Below, piece after piece: positions 7,927-15,761 of a stretch of 45,509 nt of DNA. Both the position numbers and the translations under genes were made by a program. The DNA lies in NCBI GenBank assembly GCA_029240815.1, contig JARDZO010000007.1, forward strand, positions 1 to 45,509, written 5' to 3'. The DNA comes from Brevibacillus sp. (GTDB taxonomy: Bacteria; Bacillota; Bacilli; Brevibacillales; Brevibacillaceae). Each line of letters opens with the position of its first letter. Within the stretch, counting starts at the first letter, position 1. The notes beneath the pieces were generated by a model. It ran no database searches, had not been told where the DNA came from, and worked only from the letters and a program-made list of their open reading frames with translations.

Positions 7927-8895
7927 TTAATAAGGAACCTTCCACATGTATCTTCTGGTAGAGAGAGGATGATTTCGCGCATCGGCCAATTCATTGGCAA
8001 ACTGACGGAGGACATAATTCAGGACGAGGGGAGCGATATAGCCTTTCACGTCGTCAGTGATTCCGGTCAAGTCAAACTCTTTTGCATCCAATACGATCAG
8101 TTTTTCACCATATTCTTGACTGAATCGCAGCGAACGCTCTTCCAAGGGGCGTGTCTCATCAAGCCCGAGTAGCTGGATGACGGGAACGTTTTTGTCGAGA
8201 ATTTCAAAAGGACCATGGAAATACTCACCTGCATGGATAGCGTGTGAGTGGATCCACTGCATTTCCATAAGAATGCAAATTGCAAAGGAATAAGCTACGC
8301 CGAAATTGGCTCCGCTTGCCATTGTATAAATGATCTTTTCGTCTTTATAGGTTGAGGCGAATTCTTTTGCCTTGTCTGAGAACTGGATTTTCGCTTGATC
8401 ATAAACGGATTGTAATCCTTGTAGAGATTGAATGAAGCGATGGTATTTCGGATTTTCCTCTTTTACATAGAGAAGTCCCATAACCAGCTGGTACATGATG
8501 GAGTAGTTGGTCTCAAAAGCGGGCGCGTCTGGTCCATAGGTGTACTTGATGACGTACTCGGATGCTTCAGCCAGAGGAGAGCTTATTTCGTTGGTCAAAG
8601 AAATGGTCATTGCACCTTTGTTGCGTGCAAACTTGGCTGCTTCGACGGTTTCCGGAGTGTTACCGGAATGGGAACACAAGATGACAAGGGATTGGGGACC
8701 TAGTAAGGCTGGATTTCGATGAATAAATTCGTTGGAACTGTATAGGTCAGAGGCAATTGTCTTTGCTTCACGATCCAACAGATATTTACTTGGGTACATG
8801 AGTGCAGATGAGCCTCCACATGCGACAAGAAATACGTTTTGAACCGTACGGTAGCCAAGTGCGTCCACCGCTTGTTGAACTTGTGGATGTAACAT
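7927..8895 (-). CDS. frlB: Fructosamine-6-phosphate deglycase (SIS domain)
   Basis: This 322-residue cytoplasmic enzyme would split fructoselysine 6-phosphate into glucose 6-phosphate and the amino acid. It contains two SIS (sugar isomerase) folds. The first has VACGGSSALMYPSKYLL and CSHSGNTPETVEAAKFA, the phosphosugar-binding Ser-rich loop. The second has HAIHAGEYFHGPFEIL, with the Glu and His positions expected for the active site. The start is ATG 8893-8895, seven bases after AGGAGG. It is the first gene of the frlBONM operon and is separated from frlR by a terminator, so it has its own promoter in the AT-rich region 8924-8963. Confidence 0.92.
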   Translation of the reverse strand: MLHPQVQQAVDALGYRTVQNVFLVACGGSSALMYPSKYLLDREAKTIASDLYSSNEFIHRNPALLGPQSLVILCSHSGNTPETVEAAKFARNKGAMTISLTNEISSPLAEASEYVIKYTYGPDAPAFETNYSIMYQLVMGLLYVKEENPKYHRFIQSLQGLQSVYDQAKIQFSDKAKEFASTYKDEKIIYTMASGANFGVAYSFAICILMEMQWIHSHAIHAGEYFHGPFEILDKNVPVIQLLGLDETRPLEERSLRFSQEYGEKLIVLDAKEFDLTGITDDVKGYIAPLVLNYVLRQFANELADARNHPLSTRRYMWKVPY

Positions 8896-8923
8896 GGAAA
8901 AACCTCCTTGAAGAGTTGTGATT

Positions 8924-8963
8924 TGTATATAACAATATATAACATCATATTACATAACATACA
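8924..8963 (-). promoter_or_regulatory. frlB upstream operator-like region
   Basis: The region 29-68 bases before the frlB start is very AT-rich with imperfect dyad symmetry: TGTAT at 8924 mirrors ATACA at 8959-8963. On the minus strand it contains ATGATGTTATATAT, close to the ATAATGTTATAAT core seen before frlO and frlD. It is the likely FrlR target for the operon. This is inferred from similarity only. Confidence 0.45.
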
Positions 8964-9006
8964 ACTATTTTTTGAAAATTCTATCTTGTATTCGTTCAAT
9001 CCAAAC

Positions 9007-9032
9007 AAAAACACTGGATTCTTCGTCCAGTG
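9007..9032 (-). terminator. frlR terminator
   Basis: On the minus strand ACACTGGA pairs with TCCAGTGT (plus-strand positions 9011-9018 and 9025-9032) around a 6-base loop and is followed by TTTTG. It directly abuts the frlR stop codon and isolates frlR from frlB. Confidence 0.8.
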
Positions 9033-9773
9033 TCAGCTTGTAGCTTTTTTCCCTGTGTCAATGGTAAAGGTGACACGATCTGTCGGGATGAGAGAGCAAG
9101 AGGAGTGAAAAGGACTACCGTTTTCGTCATAGGCCACTTTATCTATCTGATAGAGGGGAGTACCAACAGAACACCGAAGCAATTTGGCTTCCTCCTGTGT
9201 GGCCATAAGGACATTCAATGTTTTAAAATTGGATGCTGGCTGCACATTATAGTATTTCTTCAAAACCTGATAGGTAGAAATAGATTCGGCAATATGTTCT
9301 TCCAGGTTAGGGAATCGAGTAAGCGGATAGTAAACCGTTTCCCATACCAGTGGGGAATCATTTACGTAATGAAGTCGCTGTAGTTGAAGAATAGATGTCC
9401 CAGGTGGAATCAGAAGTGGAGTTGCCAGTGCTTCATCGGCTTCGATGATGGTAATAGAGACGATTTTTGGCTGGGGCATCTTGCCTGTTTGGGTAAGAAA
9501 TTCAGAAAAGCCGTTTACAGCGATCAATTCACGTTTAAGCTTCATGGTAGTGACGAATGTTCCTTTACCTTGCTGGCGTTGCAGTATCCCAGCTTCTACC
9601 AGATCAGTGATAGCTCTGCGAGTGGTAATTCTACTCACGCCATACATCTCACACAGTTCACCTTCAGGGGGGAGCTGTTGACCAACCTTATATATTCCCC
9701 GATTAATATCTTCTTTGATAATTTCTTTTAGCTGGATATAGAGTGGCTTGAGACTTGAATTATTCAGTTTCAT
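9033..9773 (-). CDS. frlR: GntR/HutC-family regulator of the frl genes
   Basis: The 246-residue DNA-binding repressor is of the HutC subfamily. Residues about 8-75 form the winged helix: PLYIQLKEIIKEDINRGIY, then LPPEGELCEMYGVSRITTRR, then LVEAGILQRQQGKGTFV. Residues about 90-240 form the UTRA ligand-binding domain, with the LQRLHYVNDSPLVWETVYYP and GTPLYQIDKVAYDENGSPFH segments. HutC-family UTRA domains commonly bind phosphorylated sugars, and fructosamine 6-phosphate is the likely inducer here. The ATG at 9771-9773 follows GGAG by about eight bases. A perfect dyad at 9806-9820 in its own leader suggests autoregulation. Confidence 0.88.
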   Translation of the reverse strand: MKLNNSSLKPLYIQLKEIIKEDINRGIYKVGQQLPPEGELCEMYGVSRITTRRAITDLVEAGILQRQQGKGTFVTTMKLKRELIAVNGFSEFLTQTGKMPQPKIVSITIIEADEALATPLLIPPGTSILQLQRLHYVNDSPLVWETVYYPLTRFPNLEEHIAESISTYQVLKKYYNVQPASNFKTLNVLMATQEEAKLLRCSVGTPLYQIDKVAYDENGSPFHSSCSLIPTDRVTFTIDTGKKATS

Positions 9774-9805
9774 TTATTCGACTCCGATCAAAAATAATTT
9801 AAATC

Positions 9806-9820
9806 ATCTTATAATAAGAT
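9806..9820. promoter_or_regulatory. frlR leader palindrome
   Basis: ATCTTATAATAAGAT is a perfect 7-1-7 inverted repeat 33-47 bases upstream of the frlR start codon. TTATAAGATG on its minus strand also occurs in the frlD operator-like site. This suggests autoregulation by FrlR. Confidence 0.5.
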
Positions 9821-10252
9821 ATCATATTTTGATTATTCAAGCATTACGCTTTCAAGCTTGTATGTTATGGTTTATCGTAAAGTAGCGAGTGGCCTTATAT
9901 TGGAGGTGACTATTATTAGATATTCCTTTTTAAGCTGCAGCTTCAATTATATGCAGTGCTATGACTGTTGCTAATCATATAATTAATTTCATTCAATAAT
10001 AGGTGATGTAGACCGTTTTTCAAATTACTTGGAGTTCAAAAAAGTATCTAGGAATAGCTGCTGAAATAAACATCGGTAACTTCCGTTGCTAAAACAAGGC
10101 TGACATATGAAAGAGTAAGAGACACCAGACGTATACTGTTCTTAAATGCTATCTGTTCGACGATGACATCACCTTCGGCTCCAAAAAGGACGGCAAAAAG
10201 GCTGATAGCAATTAACGGATAATGCCAATGGTTTGGGCCGGTTAACACAATA

Positions 10253-10306
10253 GAAACAGCGGCAGTCTAAGACTTTATGTTTCAAGTCCTAGTCCGCCGC
10301 TGTTTC
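10253..10306. terminator. Long terminator-like hairpin without an upstream gene
   Basis: GAAACAGCGGC (10253-10263) and GCCGCTGTTTC (10296-10306) are exact inverted repeats. The bases inside (AGTCTAAGACTT and AAGTCCTAGTCC) continue the pairing with bulges. ATTTTTGG follows on the plus strand. It looks like a rho-independent terminator, but no plus-strand gene precedes it, so it may be left from a lost gene or serve a small RNA. Confidence 0.5.
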
Positions 10307-10729
10307 ATTTTTGGGGTTGGTCTAATACTTATTTTTAGAGGGATGGCGATATTTCTTTTCTGAAAGCCCTTAATATCAAGCAATCCAGCCTATGACGTTA
10401 TTTTCATTTAACAACTCGGCTACATTAATCAACAGACTCTGGACAACGGACACTGTCGATTTCTGGACCAAATGAGATGGCAATAACAATGAAATCTAAT
10501 TTACAAAAAAACAGAATAGTAAAATCCTAACAACCAATAACGTTTTTGAGAGGTAGATGGATAATCTCCTGTCTCTGCTATAAAGTAATCAAGCAAAAAA
10601 GGATTAATCATGCCTCGAGCAGATCAACGGAAACTTTCGGGGTTTTTTGGTGGCTGAGGTGGAAAATATAGTATAGGAGAATTACTATCAGGACAAAAAT
10701 GGAGAAAGGCGATAATATGTCCCCTTGTG

Positions 10730-10759
10730 TTGACTAATCAGTGAGTCGTTATGTTTTAT
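10730..10759 (+). promoter_or_regulatory. Possible promoter of the glycan cluster
   Basis: TTGACT at 10730-10735 and TTTTAT at 10754-10759 are separated by 18 bases, with the UbiA-family ribosome site 11 bases further on. The -35 box is close to consensus and the -10 box is weak. Confidence 0.35.
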
Positions 10760-10784
10760 GTCTGTGCAAAGGAGGGTTAGCTAA

Positions 10785-11642
10785 CTGAAACCGCTGATTT
10801 TGCAGCTGAGACCAAAACAGTGGATAAAATGCCTACTTGTGTTTGCTGCTCCCGTCTTTGCGGAAAAATTCCTCGATCCCAGTGCGATGTTGAAGGCTGT
10901 TGTCGCTTTCTTTTGTTTTGCCTTGACTGCAAGCACCGTGTACATTGTTAACGACATTATGGATGTTGAAAAAGACAGGTTGCACCCGGAAAAATCGAAA
11001 CGTCCGATCGCATCAGGTTCCCTTAGTATCCGGAGAGCTCTTTTAACCGGGGGTTTTTTATTGACATTCTCATTATCTATAGCCTATTTTGTCACACCTG
11101 TTTTTTTCGGAATCCTTACTTCCTATTTCATCATTAATCTGTTGTATTGTGTGTGGTTGAAGCATGTTGTTATTATTGACGTCATGATTATCGCCTTAGG
11201 GTTCGTCCTTCGAGGTTTCTCCGGTGCAGCAGTGGTGGGAGTTGGCATCACTTCCTGGTTCATTCTTTGTACCATGCTGCTCGCTTTGTTTCTTGCTTTG
11301 AGCAAAAGAAGGCACGAATTTGAAATGTTGAACGGTGACAAAGAGAAACAGCGCAAAGTCCTGGAACATTATTCGATAAAATATTTGGATCAGCTCATTT
11401 CGATCGTTACTTCGGCGACGATTATGACATATTCCCTTTATACAGCGAACACAGGTCCGAATGCCTATATGATGTGGACGATTCCGTTTGTCATCTATGG
11501 CATTTTTCGCTATTTGTACCTGGTCCACATGAAACAGGGGGGCGGGAGTCCGGAAAAGAGTCTGCTTAACGATAAGCATATCCTACTGACCGTCATCCTT
11601 TTTACCCTTAGTGTGATGGGCATTAAAACTTTTTTGCAGTGA
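10785..11642 (+). CDS. UbiA-family polyprenyl-phosphate phosphoribosyltransferase
   Basis: This integral membrane prenyltransferase-fold enzyme resembles decaprenyl-phosphate phosphoribosyltransferase (Rv3806c type). That enzyme joins PRPP to a polyprenyl phosphate in the first step of polyprenyl-phosphoryl-arabinose synthesis. The Asp-rich motif NDIMDVEKDRLHPEKSKRP (about residues 55-73) is the metal and diphosphate site. The C-terminal loop has SKRRHEFEML and KYLDQLI. About nine hydrophobic helices are visible. Start: GGAGGG at 10771-10776 lies eight bases before CTG 10785, right after an in-frame TAA, giving LKPLILQLRPKQWIK, which matches the usual N-terminus. The next standard start, TTG 10800, is 23 bases from the ribosome site. 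DprE1 and DprE2 homologues follow, which supports the assignment over menaquinone or haem prenylation. Confidence 0.85.
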   Translation: MKPLILQLRPKQWIKCLLVFAAPVFAEKFLDPSAMLKAVVAFFCFALTASTVYIVNDIMDVEKDRLHPEKSKRPIASGSLSIRRALLTGGFLLTFSLSIAYFVTPVFFGILTSYFIINLLYCVWLKHVVIIDVMIIALGFVLRGFSGAAVVGVGITSWFILCTMLLALFLALSKRRHEFEMLNGDKEKQRKVLEHYSIKYLDQLISIVTSATIMTYSLYTANTGPNAYMMWTIPFVIYGIFRYLYLVHMKQGGGSPEKSLLNDKHILLTVILFTLSVMGIKTFLQ

Positions 11643-11770
11643 TAGCCAAGTAGCAGCGAAATAGCTGTCCATTATGAGGCGGATGGACCGAATTCTTCTA
11701 TGTACGAGATTTTTTCCATAAAGGGATAGGTAATCGGCAAATGTAACGGGATGATAGGAGTGCTGTTGAA

Positions 11771-13141
11771 ATGGTCAGATCTATGCAATCTGTTTTATCA
11801 GGGTGGGGGAACTTTCCAAAACAGACTGGTCATGTTTACAGGCCCGAGAAGTACAAGGAATTACAGGAGATTTTGCGGTTGAGAAATCAGTCAAACTTTA
11901 TATCCCGGGGGGCAGGAAGGAGCTACGGCGATAACGCCTTAAACGAACAAAACGGTGTCATTCTGCATACTCGGTTAAATCGCTTTTTATCTTTTAACGA
12001 GCAGACCCAAGTATTGGAATGCGAAGCAGGCGTTACGTTTGGAGAGATTATCGAATGTTTCTTGCCGCATGGATATTTACCACCCGTCACCCCGGGAACC
12101 AAATATGTAACAGTTGGCGGTGCCATTTCTAATGATGTGCATGGTAAGAACCACCATAAAGACGGCTCCTTCTCCAATCATACTTTGGATTTTAAGCTTC
12201 TTGTCGCATCAGGGGAGTTTCTAACTTGTTCCCGTGAGGAAAATCAAGAATTATTCTGGGCGACGGTCGGAGGAATTGGTCTCACTGGAATTATCCTGAG
12301 TGCCCGTATCAAATTGATGAGGGTCGAATCGGCTTATTTAGAGGTGGATTACAAAAAGGCATCAAATCTCGATGAAACCATCGCCCTTCTCAGTGAAACG
12401 GACTGGAAGTACCAATACTCAGTGGCCTGGATCGACTGTTTATCGACAGATCGCTTAATGGGCCGTTCCGTTCTTATGCTGGGGAACCATGTGGCGCGGA
12501 ATCAGCTAAACGGCAAGGTGGAGCCTTTTTCGCCGAAGAGGAAAAGAAATGTGAATATACCCTTTCACTTTCCTTCTTTTGGGCTCAATCCTTATAGCAT
12601 AAAAACGTTCAATTCCTTTTACTATCACCGTTTCAAAGATGGTTCTCAGGAAGTAGAAGACTATGATTCTTTCTTCTATCCGTTAGACACACTCTTATAC
12701 TGGAATCGGCTGTATGGAAAAGCGGGGTTTATTCAATATCAGGCTGTATTCCCTATGGAAACAGCCAGCAAGGGTCTGGGGGAACTTCTGCAGAATTTAA
12801 CACAGGCGAGAGTGGCTTCATTCTTAGCGGTCTTGAAGACATTGGGCGAGAAAAGTGGCGGATTGTTATCTTTTCCGCGTAAAGGCTATTCATTGGCTTT
12901 AGATATACCGCTAAAGGGCGGTACAGAGATCTTGGCGTTGATTCGGAAATTGGATAAAGTGGTGATGGCTCATGGGGGAGTCTTGTATTTGGCGAAGGAT
13001 TCGCTCATGTCCCCGGATATGTTCGCCCAAATGTATCCGGAGCTTCAGAAGTTCAGGGAAGTCAAAGCCAAAATAGATCCCGGTTGTCTCTTCTCGTCTT
13101 CGATGGCCAGGCGATTGAATATCATGGGTCATATGAGATGA
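11771..13141 (+). CDS. dprE1: DprE1-like FAD-dependent decaprenylphosphoryl-ribose oxidase
   Basis: The 456-residue flavoenzyme has a VAO-type FAD domain (about 10-190) and a substrate domain. DprE1 oxidises C2 of polyprenyl-phosphoryl-ribose, the first half of epimerisation to arabinose. Strong family signatures are SRGAGRSYGDNALN (about 46-59), TPGTKYVTVGGAISNDVHGK followed by NHH, the ATVGGIGLTGI loop, WNRLYGKAGFIQYQ and LYLAKDSLMSP. The catalytic-region Lys (K418 in M. tuberculosis) is retained as K409. The position of M. tuberculosis Cys387 is Ala376 (GYSLALDIP). The start at ATG 11771 follows AGGAG by ten bases. The stop overlaps the dprE2 start in ATGA, so the two are coupled. The protein probably works at the inner face of the membrane. 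Confidence 0.9.
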   Translation: MVRSMQSVLSGWGNFPKQTGHVYRPEKYKELQEILRLRNQSNFISRGAGRSYGDNALNEQNGVILHTRLNRFLSFNEQTQVLECEAGVTFGEIIECFLPHGYLPPVTPGTKYVTVGGAISNDVHGKNHHKDGSFSNHTLDFKLLVASGEFLTCSREENQELFWATVGGIGLTGIILSARIKLMRVESAYLEVDYKKASNLDETIALLSETDWKYQYSVAWIDCLSTDRLMGRSVLMLGNHVARNQLNGKVEPFSPKRKRNVNIPFHFPSFGLNPYSIKTFNSFYYHRFKDGSQEVEDYDSFFYPLDTLLYWNRLYGKAGFIQYQAVFPMETASKGLGELLQNLTQARVASFLAVLKTLGEKSGGLLSFPRKGYSLALDIPLKGGTEILALIRKLDKVVMAHGGVLYLAKDSLMSPDMFAQMYPELQKFREVKAKIDPGCLFSSSMARRLNIMGHMR

Positions 13142-13878
13142 AGAAGAACATTTTAATCATTGGAGCAACATCCGGCATCGCTAGATCGATCGCTAATCAA
13201 TACGCCAAACAAAACCATCCATTGATTTTAGCCGGACGGGATAGAGGAGAAATGGAGAGGCTTGCGTCCGACATCCGGATACGCCACCGGGTTCCTGTTT
13301 GTGTAAAAATATTCCATGCTGAAGCCTATGATGAACACCCCGGTTTCTTTGCATCCTGCGTGGAGGAGCCCGGCGATCTAGGCGGCATGGTTTTGGCCTA
13401 CGGTTATATGGAAGATCAGCAATCTGCCCAGGCTGACTTTAGAAAGGCAAAACAAATCATTGAAGTAAACTTTACCTCCTGTGTGTCTATATTGGAGACG
13501 GCAGCCCGCTATTTTGAACGAGTGCGGAGTGGCTTCATCGCGGTCATTTCCTCTGTTGCCGGGGACCGCGGTAGGCAAAGCAATTATATTTACGGTTCTT
13601 CGAAAGGGGCATTATCTGTGTATTTACAGGGATTGAGGAGCCGGATGTTTGCTTCGGGCGTGCAAGTAGTGACGATCAAGCCCGGGTTTGTGGATACCCA
13701 AATGACCTATGGCTTGAACGGGCTGTTCCTAGTGGCTAAACCCCATGACACGGCAAAAAGAGTTTGCCTTGCGATTCAAAAGGGGCAGGACATCGTGTAT
13801 GTGCCAGGTTTTTGGGCGCTCATTATGATGGTAATCAAAGCGATGCCAGAGCAGGTCTTCAAACGCCTGAAACTTTGA
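13138..13878 (+). CDS. dprE2: DprE2-like SDR reductase
   Basis: The 246-residue short-chain dehydrogenase would use NADH or NADPH to reduce the 2-keto intermediate made by DprE1, giving polyprenyl-phosphoryl-arabinose. The start ATG 13138 overlaps the dprE1 stop codon by four bases. Upstream in-frame starts lie inside dprE1. The N-terminal nucleotide site is ILIIGATSGIARSIA (residues about 5-19). The catalytic Ser lies in AVISSVAGDRGR and the YxxxK motif in IYGSSKGALSVY. The tail is hydrophobic (FWALIMMVIKAMP), which fits a membrane association seen in DprE2-type enzymes. The four-base overlap with dprE1 is strong support for a joint function. Confidence 0.88.
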   Translation: MKKNILIIGATSGIARSIANQYAKQNHPLILAGRDRGEMERLASDIRIRHRVPVCVKIFHAEAYDEHPGFFASCVEEPGDLGGMVLAYGYMEDQQSAQADFRKAKQIIEVNFTSCVSILETAARYFERVRSGFIAVISSVAGDRGRQSNYIYGSSKGALSVYLQGLRSRMFASGVQVVTIKPGFVDTQMTYGLNGLFLVAKPHDTAKRVCLAIQKGQDIVYVPGFWALIMMVIKAMPEQVFKRLKL

Positions 13879-13940
13879 AAAAAACAAGACTGTGTCGGGG
13901 TATCCATTCAAACTAGATAGCAGTAGAAGGGGTTTCCATT

Positions 13941-15632
13941 ATGGTGAATAAGCAGCTACGATACACCCAATTAAAACCGAAAGGGAAAAATTTTTCACTT
14001 CGATGGCTTTCTAATGATTGGACGATAAGCTGTTTCTTGTTTCTTTTCGCTTTCATCATCCGCATTCCTTACCTACATGATGTTCCTCGATTCATCGATG
14101 AGTGGAGAGAGATCGGGCTGTCTTCACAGATTGCAAGGGGAGAGGCTTGGCCGCTACACAATACGTCCCACGATATAGGACCGTTTCATAATTATGTCTT
14201 GGCAGGACTGTTTACGCTATTTGGATTTAATGTGTACATACCGAGGCTATACGTAGCAGTCACCAGTGCGGCTACTGTAGTGGTCACTTTTTGGTTGGCC
14301 AGACATTGGGCGGGAAGGATGACTGCTGTTTTCGCCGCTTTGCTCTTGGCGACGAACAGTATGCACATCCTAGTTACGCATATGGCATGGTCGAATGATA
14401 CCACTCCTTTTTTCGTAGGGTTGGCCTTACTCGTATCTCTTAAGGCCATGGATCAGAAGAGATGGCCATTATGGGCATTGAGTGGGTTGGCATGGGCGAT
14501 TGCCCTACAGACTCACCCATCTGTGATCGCCGCTTTACTGGGTGTCATTTATTATTTCTCTCGTCAATTTGGCTGGGGAGCTTTTTACCGGGACGCCCGC
14601 CTACGAATGGGGATAGCTATATTTATAGCGGGATACAGCAACATGATTCTTCATAATCTTATCAAACCATTGGATTCTGTTCTTTGGATGAAGCGAAAGG
14701 GGTACGCGCTGAATCAAGAGTGGTCGATTCAAGGTTATTTTCACAACATGCTGGAGATGGGCAGTGAATTGATTCACTCTTTAGCCAGTGCCTTTCCTGA
14801 TGGAAAAGGGTGGCTGCACGGCTTGAGTTCATTCCTTATGCTGTTCTTTATCATCGGGTTAATCTACGGGTTCCACCGGTTATACCGTTTCCGTAATGGA
14901 TCTCTCGTCTTAGCAATTGTCATCTCCAGTTTCCTGGTGATTCCGATGTTAAACGATCAATACAAATTTTATATATGGACAAGATATATTGCCTATCTAT
15001 TTCCTCTTTGCTTTGTTGCGGTAGCCATCGGGCTTCAAACATGGATTTGGCGTTGGGCGGATAGAGACCAGACTCGGCCGCGGAGCCTTCAGCTTAGATC
15101 GGTTCTGGCCGCGTCATCGGCATTTATCCTCATCTTGCCGTTGCTTCACTTTTACCAGTACGCCGAGTCATATATTCAAACCGGAAAGGATAACTCTGCG
15201 GAATTCTTAACCGTACAAACCCTACAGTCCAAATACGCCAACCAGACGATCATAGCAGTGGACAAGCAGGTAAAGCAGGCTGAAGCCGTCAGCAAAATGC
15301 TTAGGGTGAAAGGGTTCAGAAGTCCTTTGGTGGGGGTAGATCCGAACGAGGAGCGCGGAGTTCAAGCTTTCCATTCGAACAGGGTCGAAGAGATAGATGC
15401 GACCTACAGGAGCAAATGGAAGAAAGTGTTAGAGCAGCACAAGCCTGATACCTTGTATGTGCTATCTATAGAAAATAAATACAAATTGACGACTTTATTT
15501 GGTATTACCTGGGCAGACGGGAAGGTCATTCGCGGGAAAAGCGGAAAACCGATTTATTTTATAGGCCGAATTGCTTCTTATGATTCTTTTACTAAATCAC
15601 CCCGTATCATTGGAAAAGCGGATAGACAATGA
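13941..15632 (+). CDS. GT-C fold membrane glycosyltransferase (PMT/ArnT-like)
   Basis: The 563-residue polytopic protein has about ten or eleven membrane helices followed by a soluble C-terminal domain of about 140 residues. The first extracytoplasmic loop holds the acidic motif of GT-C enzymes (VPRFIDEWREIGLSSQIA, about residues 51-68). The second acidic/His segment reads SHDIGPFHNYVLAG. The family uses polyprenyl-phosphate sugars and acts on the outer face of the membrane. The obvious donor is the polyprenyl-phosphoryl pentose made by the three preceding genes, so it may be an arabinofuranosyltransferase. The acceptor is unknown. The start at ATG 13941 follows AAGGGG by about seven bases, and the gene lies 62 bases after dprE2. 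Confidence 0.8.
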   Translation: MVNKQLRYTQLKPKGKNFSLRWLSNDWTISCFLFLFAFIIRIPYLHDVPRFIDEWREIGLSSQIARGEAWPLHNTSHDIGPFHNYVLAGLFTLFGFNVYIPRLYVAVTSAATVVVTFWLARHWAGRMTAVFAALLLATNSMHILVTHMAWSNDTTPFFVGLALLVSLKAMDQKRWPLWALSGLAWAIALQTHPSVIAALLGVIYYFSRQFGWGAFYRDARLRMGIAIFIAGYSNMILHNLIKPLDSVLWMKRKGYALNQEWSIQGYFHNMLEMGSELIHSLASAFPDGKGWLHGLSSFLMLFFIIGLIYGFHRLYRFRNGSLVLAIVISSFLVIPMLNDQYKFYIWTRYIAYLFPLCFVAVAIGLQTWIWRWADRDQTRPRSLQLRSVLAASSAFILILPLLHFYQYAESYIQTGKDNSAEFLTVQTLQSKYANQTIIAVDKQVKQAEAVSKMLRVKGFRSPLVGVDPNEERGVQAFHSNRVEEIDATYRSKWKKVLEQHKPDTLYVLSIENKYKLTTLFGITWADGKVIRGKSGKPIYFIGRIASYDSFTKSPRIIGKADRQ

Positions 15633-15693
15633 ACTTTTAGCAGGATTCTCATGTGCATTATATAATTTGGTTGAAACTGGGGATGATATACGT

Positions 15694-15731
15694 GAAGTAA
15701 CCATACATTTACTTTGATGTATGGTTACTTC
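15694..15731. promoter_or_regulatory. 15-bp perfect inverted repeat before the LTA-synthase-like gene
   Basis: GAAGTAACCATACAT (15694-15708) and ATGTATGGTTACTTC (15717-15731) are exact reverse complements around an 8-base loop. No T-run follows directly, so it is a weak terminator candidate. It ends 30 bases before the next start codon and could be an operator, an attenuator or an mRNA-stability hairpin. Confidence 0.6.
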
Positions 15732-15761
15732 CATTTCATAAATAAGATGGGAGGTACTATT

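Larger units (their letters stand above)
9774..10784. other. Long gene-poor region
   Basis: About one kilobase lies between frlR and the UbiA-family gene, with no convincing gene. A minus-strand frame at 10048-10248 encodes about 66 residues with two hydrophobic stretches, but it has no ribosome site and could be a gene fragment. A strong hairpin lies at 10253-10306. A possible sigma-A promoter lies at 10730-10759. The rest is AT-rich sequence with scattered stops in all frames that I read. Confidence 0.55.

Noticed and set aside
10048..10248. 66-residue minus-strand frame with two hydrophobic stretches
   Set aside because: It has a GTG start without a ribosome site and no recognisable family. 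It could be a gene fragment but is too weak to list as a gene.
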